NCBI GenBank assembly: GCA_016705325.1
Contig: JADIYJ010000006.1
Coordinates: 62,001-126,000, forward strand
DNA: 64,000 nt
Reading direction: 5' to 3'
From: Pseudomonadota bacterium
GTDB lineage: Bacteria > Pseudomonadota > Gammaproteobacteria > Steroidobacterales > Steroidobacteraceae
Shown: positions 22,003 to 32,040 of the stretch, piece after piece
Layout of the letters: each line of letters opens with the position of its first letter
How positions within the stretch are numbered: the stretch's first letter is position 1
The notes under the pieces: generated by a model
Seen by the model: the letters and a program-made list of their open reading frames with translations, nothing else
What the model was told of the DNA's origin: nothing
The model's database searches: none
Translations under genes and position numbers: made by a program

Positions 22003-24412
22003 TCAGTATTCGTATCTCACGTCCATGCCGAAGGTGCGCGGATCGCCCCAACTGCCGGATCCCGCGGTCACCCAACCCTGGAAAGCCAGCGTGAGGTAAT
22101 CCTCGTCGGTGAGGTTCTTGCCCCACGCGGCCACGGTCAAGCGCTGGTGCGAGCCGGAGCCGAGCTGGATTTCCGACAGCGTCAGGCGGGCATTCAGCAC
22201 GCTGAAGTCCGGCGTCATCGAGTACTGCTTCACGTTCGGCGTGGTCAGGTTGAGGGGCGTCGACGTCTCGCCACGATGCGCGTAGTTGAGATTCAGGAAC
22301 AGCGTGCCCGGCAAGCCGAAGTCAGGGAACCGGTAGTTGACTTCAACGTTGTAATCGTTCTTCGGCACGATGAGCTTGCGCTGGTTGGTGATGTTCGCAC
22401 CCGTCGTGGGGTCGATCCACTTGTCGTAGTCGTGCGACAAGGTCGCGTAGCCCAACGACACGGTCAGGTCGTCGGTGATCATCGCGGTCGCGTCGAATTC
22501 CAGGCCTTCGTAGGTGGATTCGCCTACGTTCTCGGTCTTCCAGCCTCCTGACGGCAGCGCCACGGTCTTCTGCTCGTCGGTGAACTTGCTCTGGAACAGC
22601 GCCATGTTCGCCTGCAACCGGTTCTCGAAGAACTGGCCTTTGAACCCCAGCTCCACCGACTCGATTTCCTCCGGTTCAAAGCCCGCGACGAACGCAGCTG
22701 CCGTCGCCGGGCCCGAGACCGGGTCGAAGCCGCCGCCCGTGTATGCCATGGCGTACTTGGCGTAGGTCATGAGCGAGTCATTGACGTGGTAGTTGAACGA
22801 CAGCGCCGGGGTCGTCTTCGAGAACGTACGTTCTGCCTTGGCGCTTGCGAACCCGACCGTGCCGGTCGGATCGAGCGGCACCGCGGCGTACAGGTTACCG
22901 GTCCCGGGACCGGTGGCCCCGATGACATAGCCCGTCGTCCAGCCCGTGTTGTAGCCGTCGACCTCGCGCTGGTCCTCGGTGTACCGGATGCCGGGCACGA
23001 TCTCGAGCTTGCGATCGAGGATGTCCGGAATCCAGGTCAACTGGCCGAACACGGCGTACGAGTCGACCTTCGAGGAATGGAGGCCCTTCTGGTCGACGAA
23101 GGCGAAATCCACGAACGGCGTGCCGGTGCCGGACGGCAGATACATGCCGATGTTCGGGCCCGAGTGCTGGCGGCCGTCCTCCTGTGAATAGTAGAGGCCC
23201 GCGGTGTACTGAAGACTGGAGCCGATGTCTCCAAGGAACTGGAACTCCTGGGAAAAGGCCTCGTTGTACAGTTCCACCGGATGGGATTCGCCATTGAACG
23301 GGGAACCTGGCACGAGCAGTGGCCCACTGTCCGAGCGGACATCGGCGCCTCCGGCATACGCCCCGTAGTTGTAGGAGTTGAGGGTGTCCACTTCGCGATA
23401 GCCGGTGATCGACCGGAGGGTGAACGCGTCAGTCGCGACCCACCTCGATGTTGAGCGTGTGGCCTTCGACGACGTTGTCGTTTTCCGGAATCCTGAACGG
23501 GTAATAGAGCTTGTCCAGCTTCTTTGTCGAACAGCCGGCGATGAATGTGTCGATGCGGGGATCGCCCAGCGGTTGCACAGCGGTGACCGCTGGGGACGGG
23601 AATCGGCACTGCGGCGGCGTGTCGTAACCGGTCGCGTCCGAGCGGTCGTAGGAGTAGTCGACCGTCAGGTCGGTGTCGCTCGGCATCCACCGCAGGTCGA
23701 CGCGCCAGGCGCTCACGTCCCGCTGGCCGAAGTCCGGACCCTGGGGCGCGCTATTGCTCACGCCCTCGTCGTCCCGGGTGAGCCAGAGGTAGGCGAACTT
23801 GGCCGCAAAGGTCTCGCCCACCGGCACGTTGACGCTCGTGCGCGACAGGTACTGGCCCCGCTCTGCGGCGCCCAGCTCCTGCTTGAAGCGGAACTCGTCG
23901 AGAACCGGCCTGGCCGTGTAGATATTGATCACGCCGCCGGTTGCATTGCGGCCGGCGAGCACGCCCTGCGGCCCTTTCAGGATCTCGATGCGCTCGAGCT
24001 CCGCGGCCGGATTGTTGAGCCCGACGAGCTGCGACCAGTACACGCCATCGACGTGCACTGCGATCGGGTTCGGGGCGCTGATGAATGCCGTGTTCGTCGT
24101 GATGCCGCGGAACGTCGGGAAGAAGAAGTCGCTGCTGCCCGGATAGGGGGCGAGGTTGACACCCGGCACGGTGGCATTGTTGATGTCACCGAGGCTGACG
24201 ACCCCACGCCGCTCGAGCGCCAGCGGACCGAGCGCCACCATGGAGATCGGCACGTCCTGCAGGTTTTCGCTGCGCTTCTGGGCGGTGACGACGATCTCCT
24301 CCAGACCGCCGGATTCCGCAGGTCGCGTCTCCTGCGCTCGCGCCGTCGGTGACAGCGCTGCGGCGATCACGCTGACACCGAGCGAGAACCCCGTAAAACC
24401 CTTGCGTGTCAT
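22003..24412 (-). CDS. TonB-dependent receptor, split by a one-base frameshift
   Basis: Two minus-strand frames make one outer-membrane receptor of ~802 residues. The N-terminal part (24412 to ~23441) has a signal peptide (cleaved near TARAQ), a TonB box-like EEIVVTAQKR, and the plug domain (FRGITTNTAF, VDGVYW, ERIEILKGPQGVLAGRNATGGVINIYT). The C-terminal part, to 22003, is the 22-strand barrel ending in VRYEY, with an aromatic C-terminal residue. The two join as TDAFTLRSITGYREVDT if one C is removed from the triplet at 23439-23441. Such receptors import siderophores, B12, sugars or lipids with TonB energy. The substrate is unknown; it sits back-to-back with a luciferase-like oxidoreductase gene, so it may import that pathway's substrate. 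Confidence 0.87.
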
Positions 24413-24603
24413 GCTTCAATTCCCCTGTTGCTGATCCGATGGGCGTTGTCGATGGACTCATAACAATCGCGCGGCTGGCGCATACGACGCGCCCGAACCG
24501 TAACATGATAGCGACGATGTCGGTATAGTCCTAGTGGATAATCTGCACCACGCCGCGCGGGCAATGCGAATGATTTCAAGTTCAAGCCACGAGGATTGAT
24601 TCC

Positions 24604-25506
24604 ATGAGATTCGGATTTCACATGTTCATGGTCGACCCTGCCGAACACCTGGACATCGCGCGCACCGCCGACGAGTGCGGTTGGGACAGCATCCAGGTTG
24701 CCGACGCTCCGTTCTTCCCCGAAGTGAGTTCGGTGCCCTACCCCTATACGCCGGATGGCACACGCTTCTGGCCGCTGGACATGCCCGTCCTCGATCCCTG
24801 GGTGGCCATCGCGTCCATGGCGACGGTGACCCGGCGAATTCGTTTCATCCCGTCGGTGCTGCGGCTGGCCATCCGCCAGCCACTGCTGGAAGCCAAGAGC
24901 CTGTGCTCGGTGGCCGCGATCTCGAACGACCGCGTCGCGCTGGGCGTGGGACTCGCCTGGATGCCGGAGGAGTTCAAGTGGCTCAACGTCGACATGAAGA
25001 CACGCGGCGCCCGCCAGGATGAAGCGATCCAGGTCATGCGACTGCTGATGCGTGGCGGCATGGTCGAATTCCATGGCAAGTACTTCGACTTCGACCGTGT
25101 CACAATGGCGCCGGTGCCAAAGACGCGCATCCCGATCTACGTCGGCGGCGCGACCAGGCCCGCGAGGCAACGCGCCGCCCGCCTCGGCGACGGCTGGCTC
25201 AGCGTGATCCACACGATGGCCGAGCTGAAAGGGCTCATCGACGAGCTGAACGGGTTCCGCCGCGAAGCGGGGCGCGACAAGGAACCTTTCGACATCATGC
25301 TGCACTGCCCCGACGCGCAGACCGTCGACGACATTCGCCGACTCGAGGACATGGGGGTCACCGACCTCCAGGTCACGCCGTGGGCACAGCCGGACATGCG
25401 GGCCGAGCAAGGCGTGGGCGCCATCATGCAACAGCAGCCGACGCTCGCCATGAAGCAGGACGCGATCAGGCGTTATGCTGACGCGGTGATCGCGAAATTC
25501 AGTTGA
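24604..25506 (+). CDS. LLM-class (luciferase-like) oxidoreductase, probably F420-dependent
   Basis: A 300-residue bacterial luciferase-like TIM-barrel protein: start FGFHMFMVDPAEHLDIARTADECG, middle RVALGVGLAWMPEEFKWLNVD, KTRGARQDEAI and the IPIYVGGATRPARQRAARLGDGWL block. The GxGWMPEEF-like segment is typical of the F420-dependent branch rather than the FMN monooxygenases. Having cofE and cofD ~3 kb away supports F420 as cofactor. It would move hydride to or from an alcohol, aldehyde or C=C. It starts 190 bases from the divergent TonB receptor gene, and is followed 24 bases later by an SDR. The cofactor is an inference from sequence branch and context. Confidence 0.83.
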   Translation: MRFGFHMFMVDPAEHLDIARTADECGWDSIQVADAPFFPEVSSVPYPYTPDGTRFWPLDMPVLDPWVAIASMATVTRRIRFIPSVLRLAIRQPLLEAKSLCSVAAISNDRVALGVGLAWMPEEFKWLNVDMKTRGARQDEAIQVMRLLMRGGMVEFHGKYFDFDRVTMAPVPKTRIPIYVGGATRPARQRAARLGDGWLSVIHTMAELKGLIDELNGFRREAGRDKEPFDIMLHCPDAQTVDDIRRLEDMGVTDLQVTPWAQPDMRAEQGVGAIMQQQPTLAMKQDAIRRYADAVIAKFS

Positions 25507-25530
25507 GCAGCCGCGGGCAAGGCTCGCCTC

Positions 25531-26472
25531 ATGGGCAAGTGGACCGAACAGGACATCCCCGACCTCAGTCGCAAACGAATCCTGGTGACCGGTGCCGGCA
25601 GCGGCATTGGTTACGAGGCCGCCCGCGCCCTGGCCCAGCATGGTGCGGAAGTATTGATCGCAGATCGCAATGAGCTGGCAGGTCGTGCTTCCGTCGCGAA
25701 TATTCGCGCGCTGCGGCCTGATGCCCGGGTGAGATTCCTGGCGCTGGACCTGAGCTGCCTGCAGGCCGTGAAGGATTTCGGCGCAGCCCTCGTCGCCAGG
25801 GGCAAGCCGCTCGACGTGCTGATCAACAACGCCGGCATCAATTCCATCGTTGAGCGGCAGCTGAGCGTCGACGGCTACGAGTTGACATTCGCCATTGGCC
25901 ACCTCGGTCATTTCGCACTCACCGGCCTGCTGTTGCCGTTGCTGAATGCGGCGACGGCACCCCGGGTGGTAACCGTTTCCAGCATGGTGCACGGCCACGG
26001 CCGGTTCGACTGGAACGACTTGCAGATGGCGCATCGCTACACCTCGCAGCGCGCCTACAACCAGACCAAGCTGGCCAACCTGCTGTTCGCTCGTGAGTTC
26101 CAGCGACGCATGGACAGGGCGGGCGGCAAGATCAAGAGCATCGCCGTTCATCCGGGCGTCGCCCGGACGGCGATCGGAGCCAACCGCCGGAACCTGGGCC
26201 AGTTCAACCTCGCGGATCATCTGGTGACGGCCGTGCTCTCGCTGGTCATGCCGTTTCTGGGTCAACCGGCCGCGGCAGGCGCGCTGCCTACCCTGTACGC
26301 TGCGGTCTCACCCGACGCCGCAGCGGGCGGCTTTTACGGCCCCGACGGATTCGGTGAAATGAAGGGAGCCCCGAAGCCAGCCAGCGTCAAGCCTGCAGCT
26401 CGGGACACCGCCGCCGGCGAGAAACTCTGGCAGCTGACGGAACGCATCACCGGCGTGCGCTACAGGAGTTGA
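25531..26472 (+). CDS. SDR-family oxidoreductase, retinol-dehydrogenase-like
   Basis: A 313-residue short-chain dehydrogenase of the longer retinol dehydrogenase/WWOX-like type. It has TGAGSGIGYEAA (residues ~21-32), NNAGIN, the serine in VTVSSMVHG, and YNQTK as the Tyr-x3-Lys pair. The HLGHFALTGLLLPLL stretch is characteristic of this subgroup. It follows the luciferase-like gene by 24 bases on the same strand, so the two probably act in one pathway. It probably oxidises a hydrophobic alcohol; the true substrate is not known. It is the last gene before a 360-base gap. Confidence 0.87.
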   Translation: MGKWTEQDIPDLSRKRILVTGAGSGIGYEAARALAQHGAEVLIADRNELAGRASVANIRALRPDARVRFLALDLSCLQAVKDFGAALVARGKPLDVLINNAGINSIVERQLSVDGYELTFAIGHLGHFALTGLLLPLLNAATAPRVVTVSSMVHGHGRFDWNDLQMAHRYTSQRAYNQTKLANLLFAREFQRRMDRAGGKIKSIAVHPGVARTAIGANRRNLGQFNLADHLVTAVLSLVMPFLGQPAAAGALPTLYAAVSPDAAAGGFYGPDGFGEMKGAPKPASVKPAARDTAAGEKLWQLTERITGVRYRS

Positions 26473-26832
26473 CCGTCCCGCGGGAAATTCAACCAGGTCC
26501 GCTTGCTCTTTCCTGCTTCAGGCCGATCACGATGGCGCGCAGCAGGGTGCCGCCATCCACGACCAGGACACGCACCCCACGGCGCGCACATTCGCCGGCG
26601 GCAGCGCGCGGCAGTTACGCGCCGGTCGCAGCCTGCGGCAGGGTTGCGTGGGCGGACGGCCGGCGACCCGCTGTGGCGGTCGCGGGTCGAGTGACCCACG
26701 GTGCTGCACGAGCTCGGCCTCGGCCATCCGCTCAGCTCGTCCAGGCCCCTCGTCTCGCTCGAACGATTGCCGATCAAATGGATCGGGTCAACGTGCGCCA
26801 TGCACAGTTCGTAGCCGAATGATCGGCGCGCT
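26473..26832. other. 360-base gap between converging genes
   Basis: The gap lies between the 3' ends of the SDR (plus) and the coiled-coil membrane protein (minus). Several frames are open because of GC content, but none has a good start or a recognisable translation. I see no clear terminator hairpin with a T-run. It may hold a decayed gene, which I cannot identify. Confidence 0.4.
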
Positions 26833-28572
26833 TCAAATCCCAAACACCTGCAACAACCCATCCGTCAGGCCTTCGAACCCGCGCCCGGTGAGCCCCGCCT
26901 TCCTGCCCAAGTACGGCATCTCCTCATACACATACACGCCCGGGCCACCGGTGAACCGGTCGTTGAACAGACTGCGCGTACCGAGCAGGTACGCGCCAAA
27001 GGTCTCCGAGCGTCGGGGCGAGTAATCGAGGTTCGCACTGAAGCCGAACGTCGCCGCCTGGTCGATGCTGCGGCCGCTTCCGGCCTGTTCGGTTCGCACT
27101 CCGCGACAGCCCTGCACGAGAAGCTTGCCGGGTCCGTCAAAGATCAGGTACCGAAACTGCAGCGTGATGAATGCCATGAGGCTCCAGTTCCATTTCCGGC
27201 TGAGCTTGATCGGCCAGTCGATTGACTGCACCACGCCGACAAGGTTTCGCGGCTGCAGCACGAACGCCGAATCCTCGGGCAGGTCGATGACGCCAACCTC
27301 GGCAAAGGGATCGTTCTTGCTCGAGACCACGAAGGACTCGCCGTCCGCATCCCGGATCCGATCCAGTGCGACCATCTGTGCTGCGATGCTCGTCAGCCAG
27401 AACCTCCAGCTCAGCAGCCACTGGGTCTGCTTGCGACCGCGATCGGCCGAGCTCTGCAGGTATTCGGGATGAACCAGCAATTCCTCCCGGGCCTTGAGGA
27501 CGATCTCCTGGGACACGGCGGAGATCTTTCTTGTCGGGGCAAGTCCTGGCCCGCTGGATGGGCCCGCCATCCGCATCCCCACAGCCCCCGGTCGCAGTCG
27601 AACGGGCCGCTGCTTCTCTGCTAATCGCGCGATGAACCAATACCAGAAGGCCTTGATACCAACGGGCATCAATGTCACCGCGACCAGGATCCCGAACGCC
27701 TTCAGGAATACGTTGCGGACGGACTGCAGGGCTCGCTCTGCCTGGTGTTCCGTCGCCTCCACCGCCGCCTTCCTGGTTGCTATGAGTTCGTCGAGCGGGC
27801 CCAGGATCGTGGCGCTGGCCAATCGCACCTGCTCGGCATCTGCATGCGCACGAGCCTTGGCCTTCAGCAGCCGTTCCCGGGCAGCATAGAACTGTGCGCC
27901 CGCAGAGTTGTACTCACGTGCGAGCCGCTTGCGTTGCTGGGTCAACTCCGCCAGACGAACGTTCGCGCCGGTGCCCGGCACCCGTGCGGCCATTGGATGG
28001 TCCCGCTCGAAACGAAGGATTTCTTCCTTCTTGCTCAAATAGGCTGCATTGGTCCGCAGCGTCTGCAGTCGCTTGTCCTCGAAATCCGCAGCGGCATCAC
28101 GAACGGCCGTGCGGAACGCGTCGATTTCAGCCTTGAGGCCGTTCAACGCCTCCAGCTCGGCCTTGCTCAATTGGATGTCGACTTCGTTCTTGAGGTCCTC
28201 CTCCAGCCCTGCGCCGGTCATCAGCGCGATGGCTCTCCCCATGGACGACCGGCGCCTACCCTCCTTCACCCGGATATCGGCCTGCAGTGTCTCGATCAAG
28301 AGATCGATCCGATCGGTCCCTGAGGACTGCGCGTCTCGCAAGCGTTGATTGAGCTGAATCTCCGAATCCCGTGCAAATTTTTCAACCTGTGCACGACCGT
28401 CTTCGAGGCGCTGCACGAGTTCCCTGTCCGGAACCAGTCCTTTCAACATTACCCCGAGCAGTGTCGACTCTTCGCGATACGCGTCCATCGCGACCAGGGC
28501 CGCGAGAATGGCCAGGAACACGAGCAACCGCCCCGCCAGCCAGCCGGTCGCCACTCGGACGGGGTTCATCAT
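26833..28572 (-). CDS. Membrane-anchored coiled-coil protein with AIM24-like C-terminal part
   Basis: A 579-residue protein. Residues ~10-30 form a transmembrane helix. Residues ~45-270 are charged, helical and Gln/Glu/Arg-rich, consistent with a long coiled coil. A second hydrophobic helix is at ~285-310 (FGILVAVTLMPVGIKAFWYWF). The last ~220 residues resemble the AIM24/TrkA-C-like beta fold: LQPRNLVGVVQSI, FDGPGKLLVQGCRG and LFNDRFTGGPGVYVY. That last match is by pattern only and is moderate. ATG 28572 follows GGGAGCAGATGAG; the first ~200 residues of the longer open frame are not protein-like. It is divergent from the patatin autotransporter by 120 bases, so the two may be co-regulated. 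Function unknown. Confidence 0.65.
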   Translation of the reverse strand: MMNPVRVATGWLAGRLLVFLAILAALVAMDAYREESTLLGVMLKGLVPDRELVQRLEDGRAQVEKFARDSEIQLNQRLRDAQSSGTDRIDLLIETLQADIRVKEGRRRSSMGRAIALMTGAGLEEDLKNEVDIQLSKAELEALNGLKAEIDAFRTAVRDAAADFEDKRLQTLRTNAAYLSKKEEILRFERDHPMAARVPGTGANVRLAELTQQRKRLAREYNSAGAQFYAARERLLKAKARAHADAEQVRLASATILGPLDELIATRKAAVEATEHQAERALQSVRNVFLKAFGILVAVTLMPVGIKAFWYWFIARLAEKQRPVRLRPGAVGMRMAGPSSGPGLAPTRKISAVSQEIVLKAREELLVHPEYLQSSADRGRKQTQWLLSWRFWLTSIAAQMVALDRIRDADGESFVVSSKNDPFAEVGVIDLPEDSAFVLQPRNLVGVVQSIDWPIKLSRKWNWSLMAFITLQFRYLIFDGPGKLLVQGCRGVRTEQAGSGRSIDQAATFGFSANLDYSPRRSETFGAYLLGTRSLFNDRFTGGPGVYVYEEMPYLGRKAGLTGRGFEGLTDGLLQVFGI

Positions 28573-28692
28573 CTCATCTGCTCCCTGACTGACATTCCCC
28601 GCCGGCCCGACGACCGCCGATGTCGTCGGATCTGGTTGATGCGCGGTAGCATACGATCCTGGGCCTGTGCCCGTGCAGCACGTGGAGTGCCA

Positions 28693-30985
28693 GTGAGGCG
28701 AGAATGCACTGACGGCAACCGGTCGACCCGTGGGCTCGCGGCGCTGCTCCTGTCCGCGTATGTTGCCTGCGTCGCGTTCCCGGCCCCGTCGCATGCGGCC
28801 GGGAGCACTGCCGTGGAGGCGCCGGCAAAACCCAGGCCGCGCATCGGCCTCGTACTCGGCGGCGGCGGTGCGAAGGGCGCTGCGCACGTCGGCGTGTTGC
28901 GGGTGCTGGACGACATGCGCATTCCCGTCGATTGCATCATCGGCACCAGCATGGGCGCGCTCGTCGGCGGCACGTATGCCTCGGGCATGAGCGCGAGCGA
29001 ACTCGAGGCCGCGATCCGGGCGATCTCCTGGCAGGACACCATCGGCCGCCGCGGATTGCGGCGGCAGGTTCCCATGCGCCGCAAGCTCGTCGGCAGCACG
29101 TACAGCAACAGCCTGGAATTCGGCGTGCGCGGCGGCAGCCTCATGGCGCCGTCCGGCCTGATCAGCACGCAAAACGTGGACCTGACAATCCAGTCCCTGG
29201 TGGGCCGCAGCCGTGGCGTCGGGGAGTTCGACAAGTTACCCATCCCATTCCGCGCTGTGGCCACGAACATGCAGAGCGGCGAAATGGTCGTCCTCGATCG
29301 TGGCGACCTGGCGCTCGCGATGCGGGCGAGCATGGCCGTGCCCGGAGTGTTTTCGCCCGTCAACATCGACGGCCGCATCCTCGGGGACGGCGGGCTCACC
29401 CGCAACGTCCCGGTGGACATCGCCCGGCAGACCTGCGCCGACGTCGTCATCGCAGTCGCCGTGCCGAATCCCCTGCCCACGGCAGACGATCTGCGCTCAC
29501 CGCTCACGATGATGTCGCGCACCCTCGACGTGCTTATCAGTGCCAACGAGCGCCAGCAACTCGAGACCCTCGGGCCCGCCGACGTCAAGATCGTGATTGA
29601 AATGGGAGACATCGGCTCAGCGTCGTTCGACCGGGTCGATGACGCCATCCCGATGGGGCGCGCGGCGGCGCTGGCGCAACAAACTGCACTCTCGCGCTAT
29701 GCGGTGACCGGGGCCGAGTACCTGGCCTGGCGGGAATCGGCATCTCGGCCCGGGCGCGAGAAGGTCGCGCTGGCGGCCGTCAATCTGCACGGCCTGGAAC
29801 GGGCGAATACAGAGTTCATCCAGCACACGCTGGGACTGCAGGCCGGCGACGTGGTAGACGCACACCAGATCGCGCAGCGTGCCACCGCCGTATATGCGCT
29901 TTCGGACTTCGAACGCGTGGCTTACACCTTGTCGGGCGACCCGACCCGGCCGACCCTGGACATGCACCTGAAGGAAAAATCCTGGGGACCACACATCGTG
30001 CGCTTCGACCTGGGAATGCACATCGGCACGGACGCGAACACGGCGTTCACGATTGGCGGTGACTACCTGCAGACATGGATCAATGATCGAGGCGGTGAAC
30101 TCCGGGGTTCACTGCGCCTGGGACGAACTTCCGGCCTGGAGACGTCGCTGTACCAGCCACTCGACTCGGCGCATCGCTGGTTCGTCGAACCGGGCCTGAT
30201 GGCGCAGCGATCGATCGAGGACCTCTTCGACGACGGCGACGCGGTGACGCGCTATCGGTTTGCGTCCGGATGGGCCGATCTCGACGCGGGACACGCTTTC
30301 GGCAAACGCGCTGAGTTGCGCGCGGGAATCCGCGCCGGCGTCCAGGCGGCCGACCGGGAAATCGGCTCACAGGATCTGCCCGAGATACCCAGCGAGGGTT
30401 ACGGCGGCTTTACGGCTCGCTACACCTTCGACTCGCGCGACCGCGACGTGCTCTGGCAGCACGGCACGGTCGCCCGCGTGACCTACTACCGCAGTGAGGA
30501 AGCGCTGGGAGCCGACGCGAATTACGACCGTTTCGAGGGGCACGGCGACCTTCGTATTGCCGTTCCGTCGCAACGTTGGCTACCTGCGGCTGAGCGGCGG
30601 GTCATCGTTCGACACGTCCCTGCCACTGTACGACCTGTTCAGTCTCGGCGGTCCGGTGAGCCTGCCCGGGCTCAGCCTCGGTGAGTTGCGCGGTTCGTCG
30701 TACTGGAGCGCGCAGGCGTCTTACCTGCAGCGGATCGCGGACATCAGCTACATCTTCGGCCAGTCGATCTACGCTGGGCTGACGTTGACCGCGGCCGACA
30801 TGAGCGGCCGCCTCGATGGCGTCAACGCGCAGCCGACGTATTCCGGGGCATTCGTGCTGGCCGGACGCACGCCGCTCGGCCCGATGACGCTTTCCCTCGC
30901 CGCGACCGCCACCAGCGAATGGCAGCTCGTGCTGGGGCTCGGGCGACCGATCGAGGAACGTACGATCAACGATCCCACTTGGTGA
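28693..30985 (+). CDS. Patatin-like phospholipase autotransporter (type Vd, PlpD-like), split by a frameshift
   Basis: A ~763-residue protein with signal peptide (core LAALLLSAYVACVAF). The patatin domain (~50-300) has oxyanion loop GGGGAKGAAHVG, nucleophile GTSMGAL and DGGLTRN for the catalytic Asp. A POTRA-like segment (~345-430, VNLHGLERANTEFIQ...GDVVDAHQI) is followed by a 16-strand-type barrel. The barrel's last part (LRLSGGSSFDTSLPLYDLF to the end) is one frame off; removing one base near 30563-30566 restores it (AVRRNVGYLRL). This domain order is that of the type Vd secreted lipase PlpD. It would secrete its own phospholipase A. GTG 28693 follows GGAG. Confidence 0.85.
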
Positions 30986-31239
30986 TCGCACGGCCGCGAC
31001 TGGCGGATGATCGCTTGTACCGATGAGGGCACGGGTAAGAAGCACCTGTCCGATCCATGCTTGCGCGATGCGCATTGCGCCAATGCGTCGCGCGCGCCGG
31101 CGATCGGCACGTGACCCATGCGTTGAAGCTGCGGACTTGCTCGTGCTAGCCTGATTCGCGCGCTACCTGCCGAAGACCAGTTCCGAATGCCTCTCGCCGC
31201 TTGATGCGCAAGTCGGCACCATCATCCTGGAGCGTCCAC

Positions 31240-31920
31240 ATGATTCGCTTTCGCCCTTTGTTGCCGATGTTGCTCATGCTGTGCGCAACAACCCTTGCCG
31301 GATGCGCCAGCACTCGACCCGCCCCGCAAGAGGAATGGGACGGCCTCGTCCGGCAATCGGGCACGCGTCTGGGCGCCGTCTTCGTCCGTCCGGATGCCGA
31401 AATCGTTGGTTACCGCAGCGTGAAGATCGATCCGGTCGAGGTCAGTTTCGCCAGGAACTGGGACCCGAACCGTGGCGGCCGCAGCCAGCTCGGCCGGCTC
31501 GACGCCGGCGACATGGCAGCGATCCAGGCCGGTGTGGCGGAACTGTTCCGCGAGACTTTCCGGGCGGAACTCGAACGCGGCGGCTATCAGCTGGTCGAAA
31601 CGGCGGGACCGGACACCTTGCGGGTCTCGGCCGCGATCGTGGACCTTTACATCAACGCGCCTGACACGATGTCGGCTGGCCGCTCGCGCACGTACACGGC
31701 CAACGCGGGACGCATGACACTGGTCGCTGAACTGCGCGATTCGATGACGGGTGAACTCCTGGCGCGTGCCGTCGATGCACAGAGCGCTCGGTCCAGCGGA
31801 ACCTGGCAAGTCACGAACCGGGTGACCAATACCGCGGATGCACGACGCGCGATGGGAATCTGGGCGACGGCGCTGCGCCAGGCCCTGGACGAGATGTACG
31901 GCCGGGCGAAGGCCGAATAG
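31240..31920 (+). CDS. DUF3313 lipoprotein
   Basis: A 226-residue lipoprotein: charged start, hydrophobic core (LLPMLLMLCATT) and lipobox LAGC with cysteine at residue ~22. The body fits DUF3313 (FVRPDAEIVGYRSVKIDPVEVSF near the start, then LRVSAAIVDLYINAP and VAELRDSMTGELLARAVD). The family is a periplasmic or outer-membrane lipoprotein of unknown role. ATG 31240 was chosen since GGAG is eight bases upstream and the signal sequence starts there. It has its own ~250-base upstream gap after the patatin gene and ends just before a long inverted repeat. Confidence 0.83.
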   Translation: MIRFRPLLPMLLMLCATTLAGCASTRPAPQEEWDGLVRQSGTRLGAVFVRPDAEIVGYRSVKIDPVEVSFARNWDPNRGGRSQLGRLDAGDMAAIQAGVAELFRETFRAELERGGYQLVETAGPDTLRVSAAIVDLYINAPDTMSAGRSRTYTANAGRMTLVAELRDSMTGELLARAVDAQSARSSGTWQVTNRVTNTADARRAMGIWATALRQALDEMYGRAKAE

Positions 31921-31921
31921 A

Positions 31922-32017
31922 CATTGCGAGCGGCAGCGGCCCCGAGGCCTTTTCAAGAGCGCGTGTTTGCCTTTCCAAGCTCTTGAATAGGCCTCGGGGC
32001 CGCCGCCGCTCGCAATG
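31922..32017. terminator. 39-base inverted repeat, probable bidirectional terminator
   Basis: Arms 31922-31960 and 31979-32017 match in inverse at 37 of 39 positions, around an 18-base loop. The stem starts CATTGCGAGCGGC and ends near TTCAAGAGC. It sits between the converging DUF3313 and phospholipase genes. The length of the stem is more than an ordinary terminator needs, so it could instead be a small repeat element. No second copy was noticed in this window. Confidence 0.65.
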
Positions 32018-32040
32018 CGGTTGCCATCGACCGGACCGGC

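Noticed and set aside
26500..26640. Short minus-strand stretch reading RRGVRVLVVDGGTLLRAIVIG
   Set aside because: It looks protein-like, but it has stops closely on both sides, no start, and no family match.
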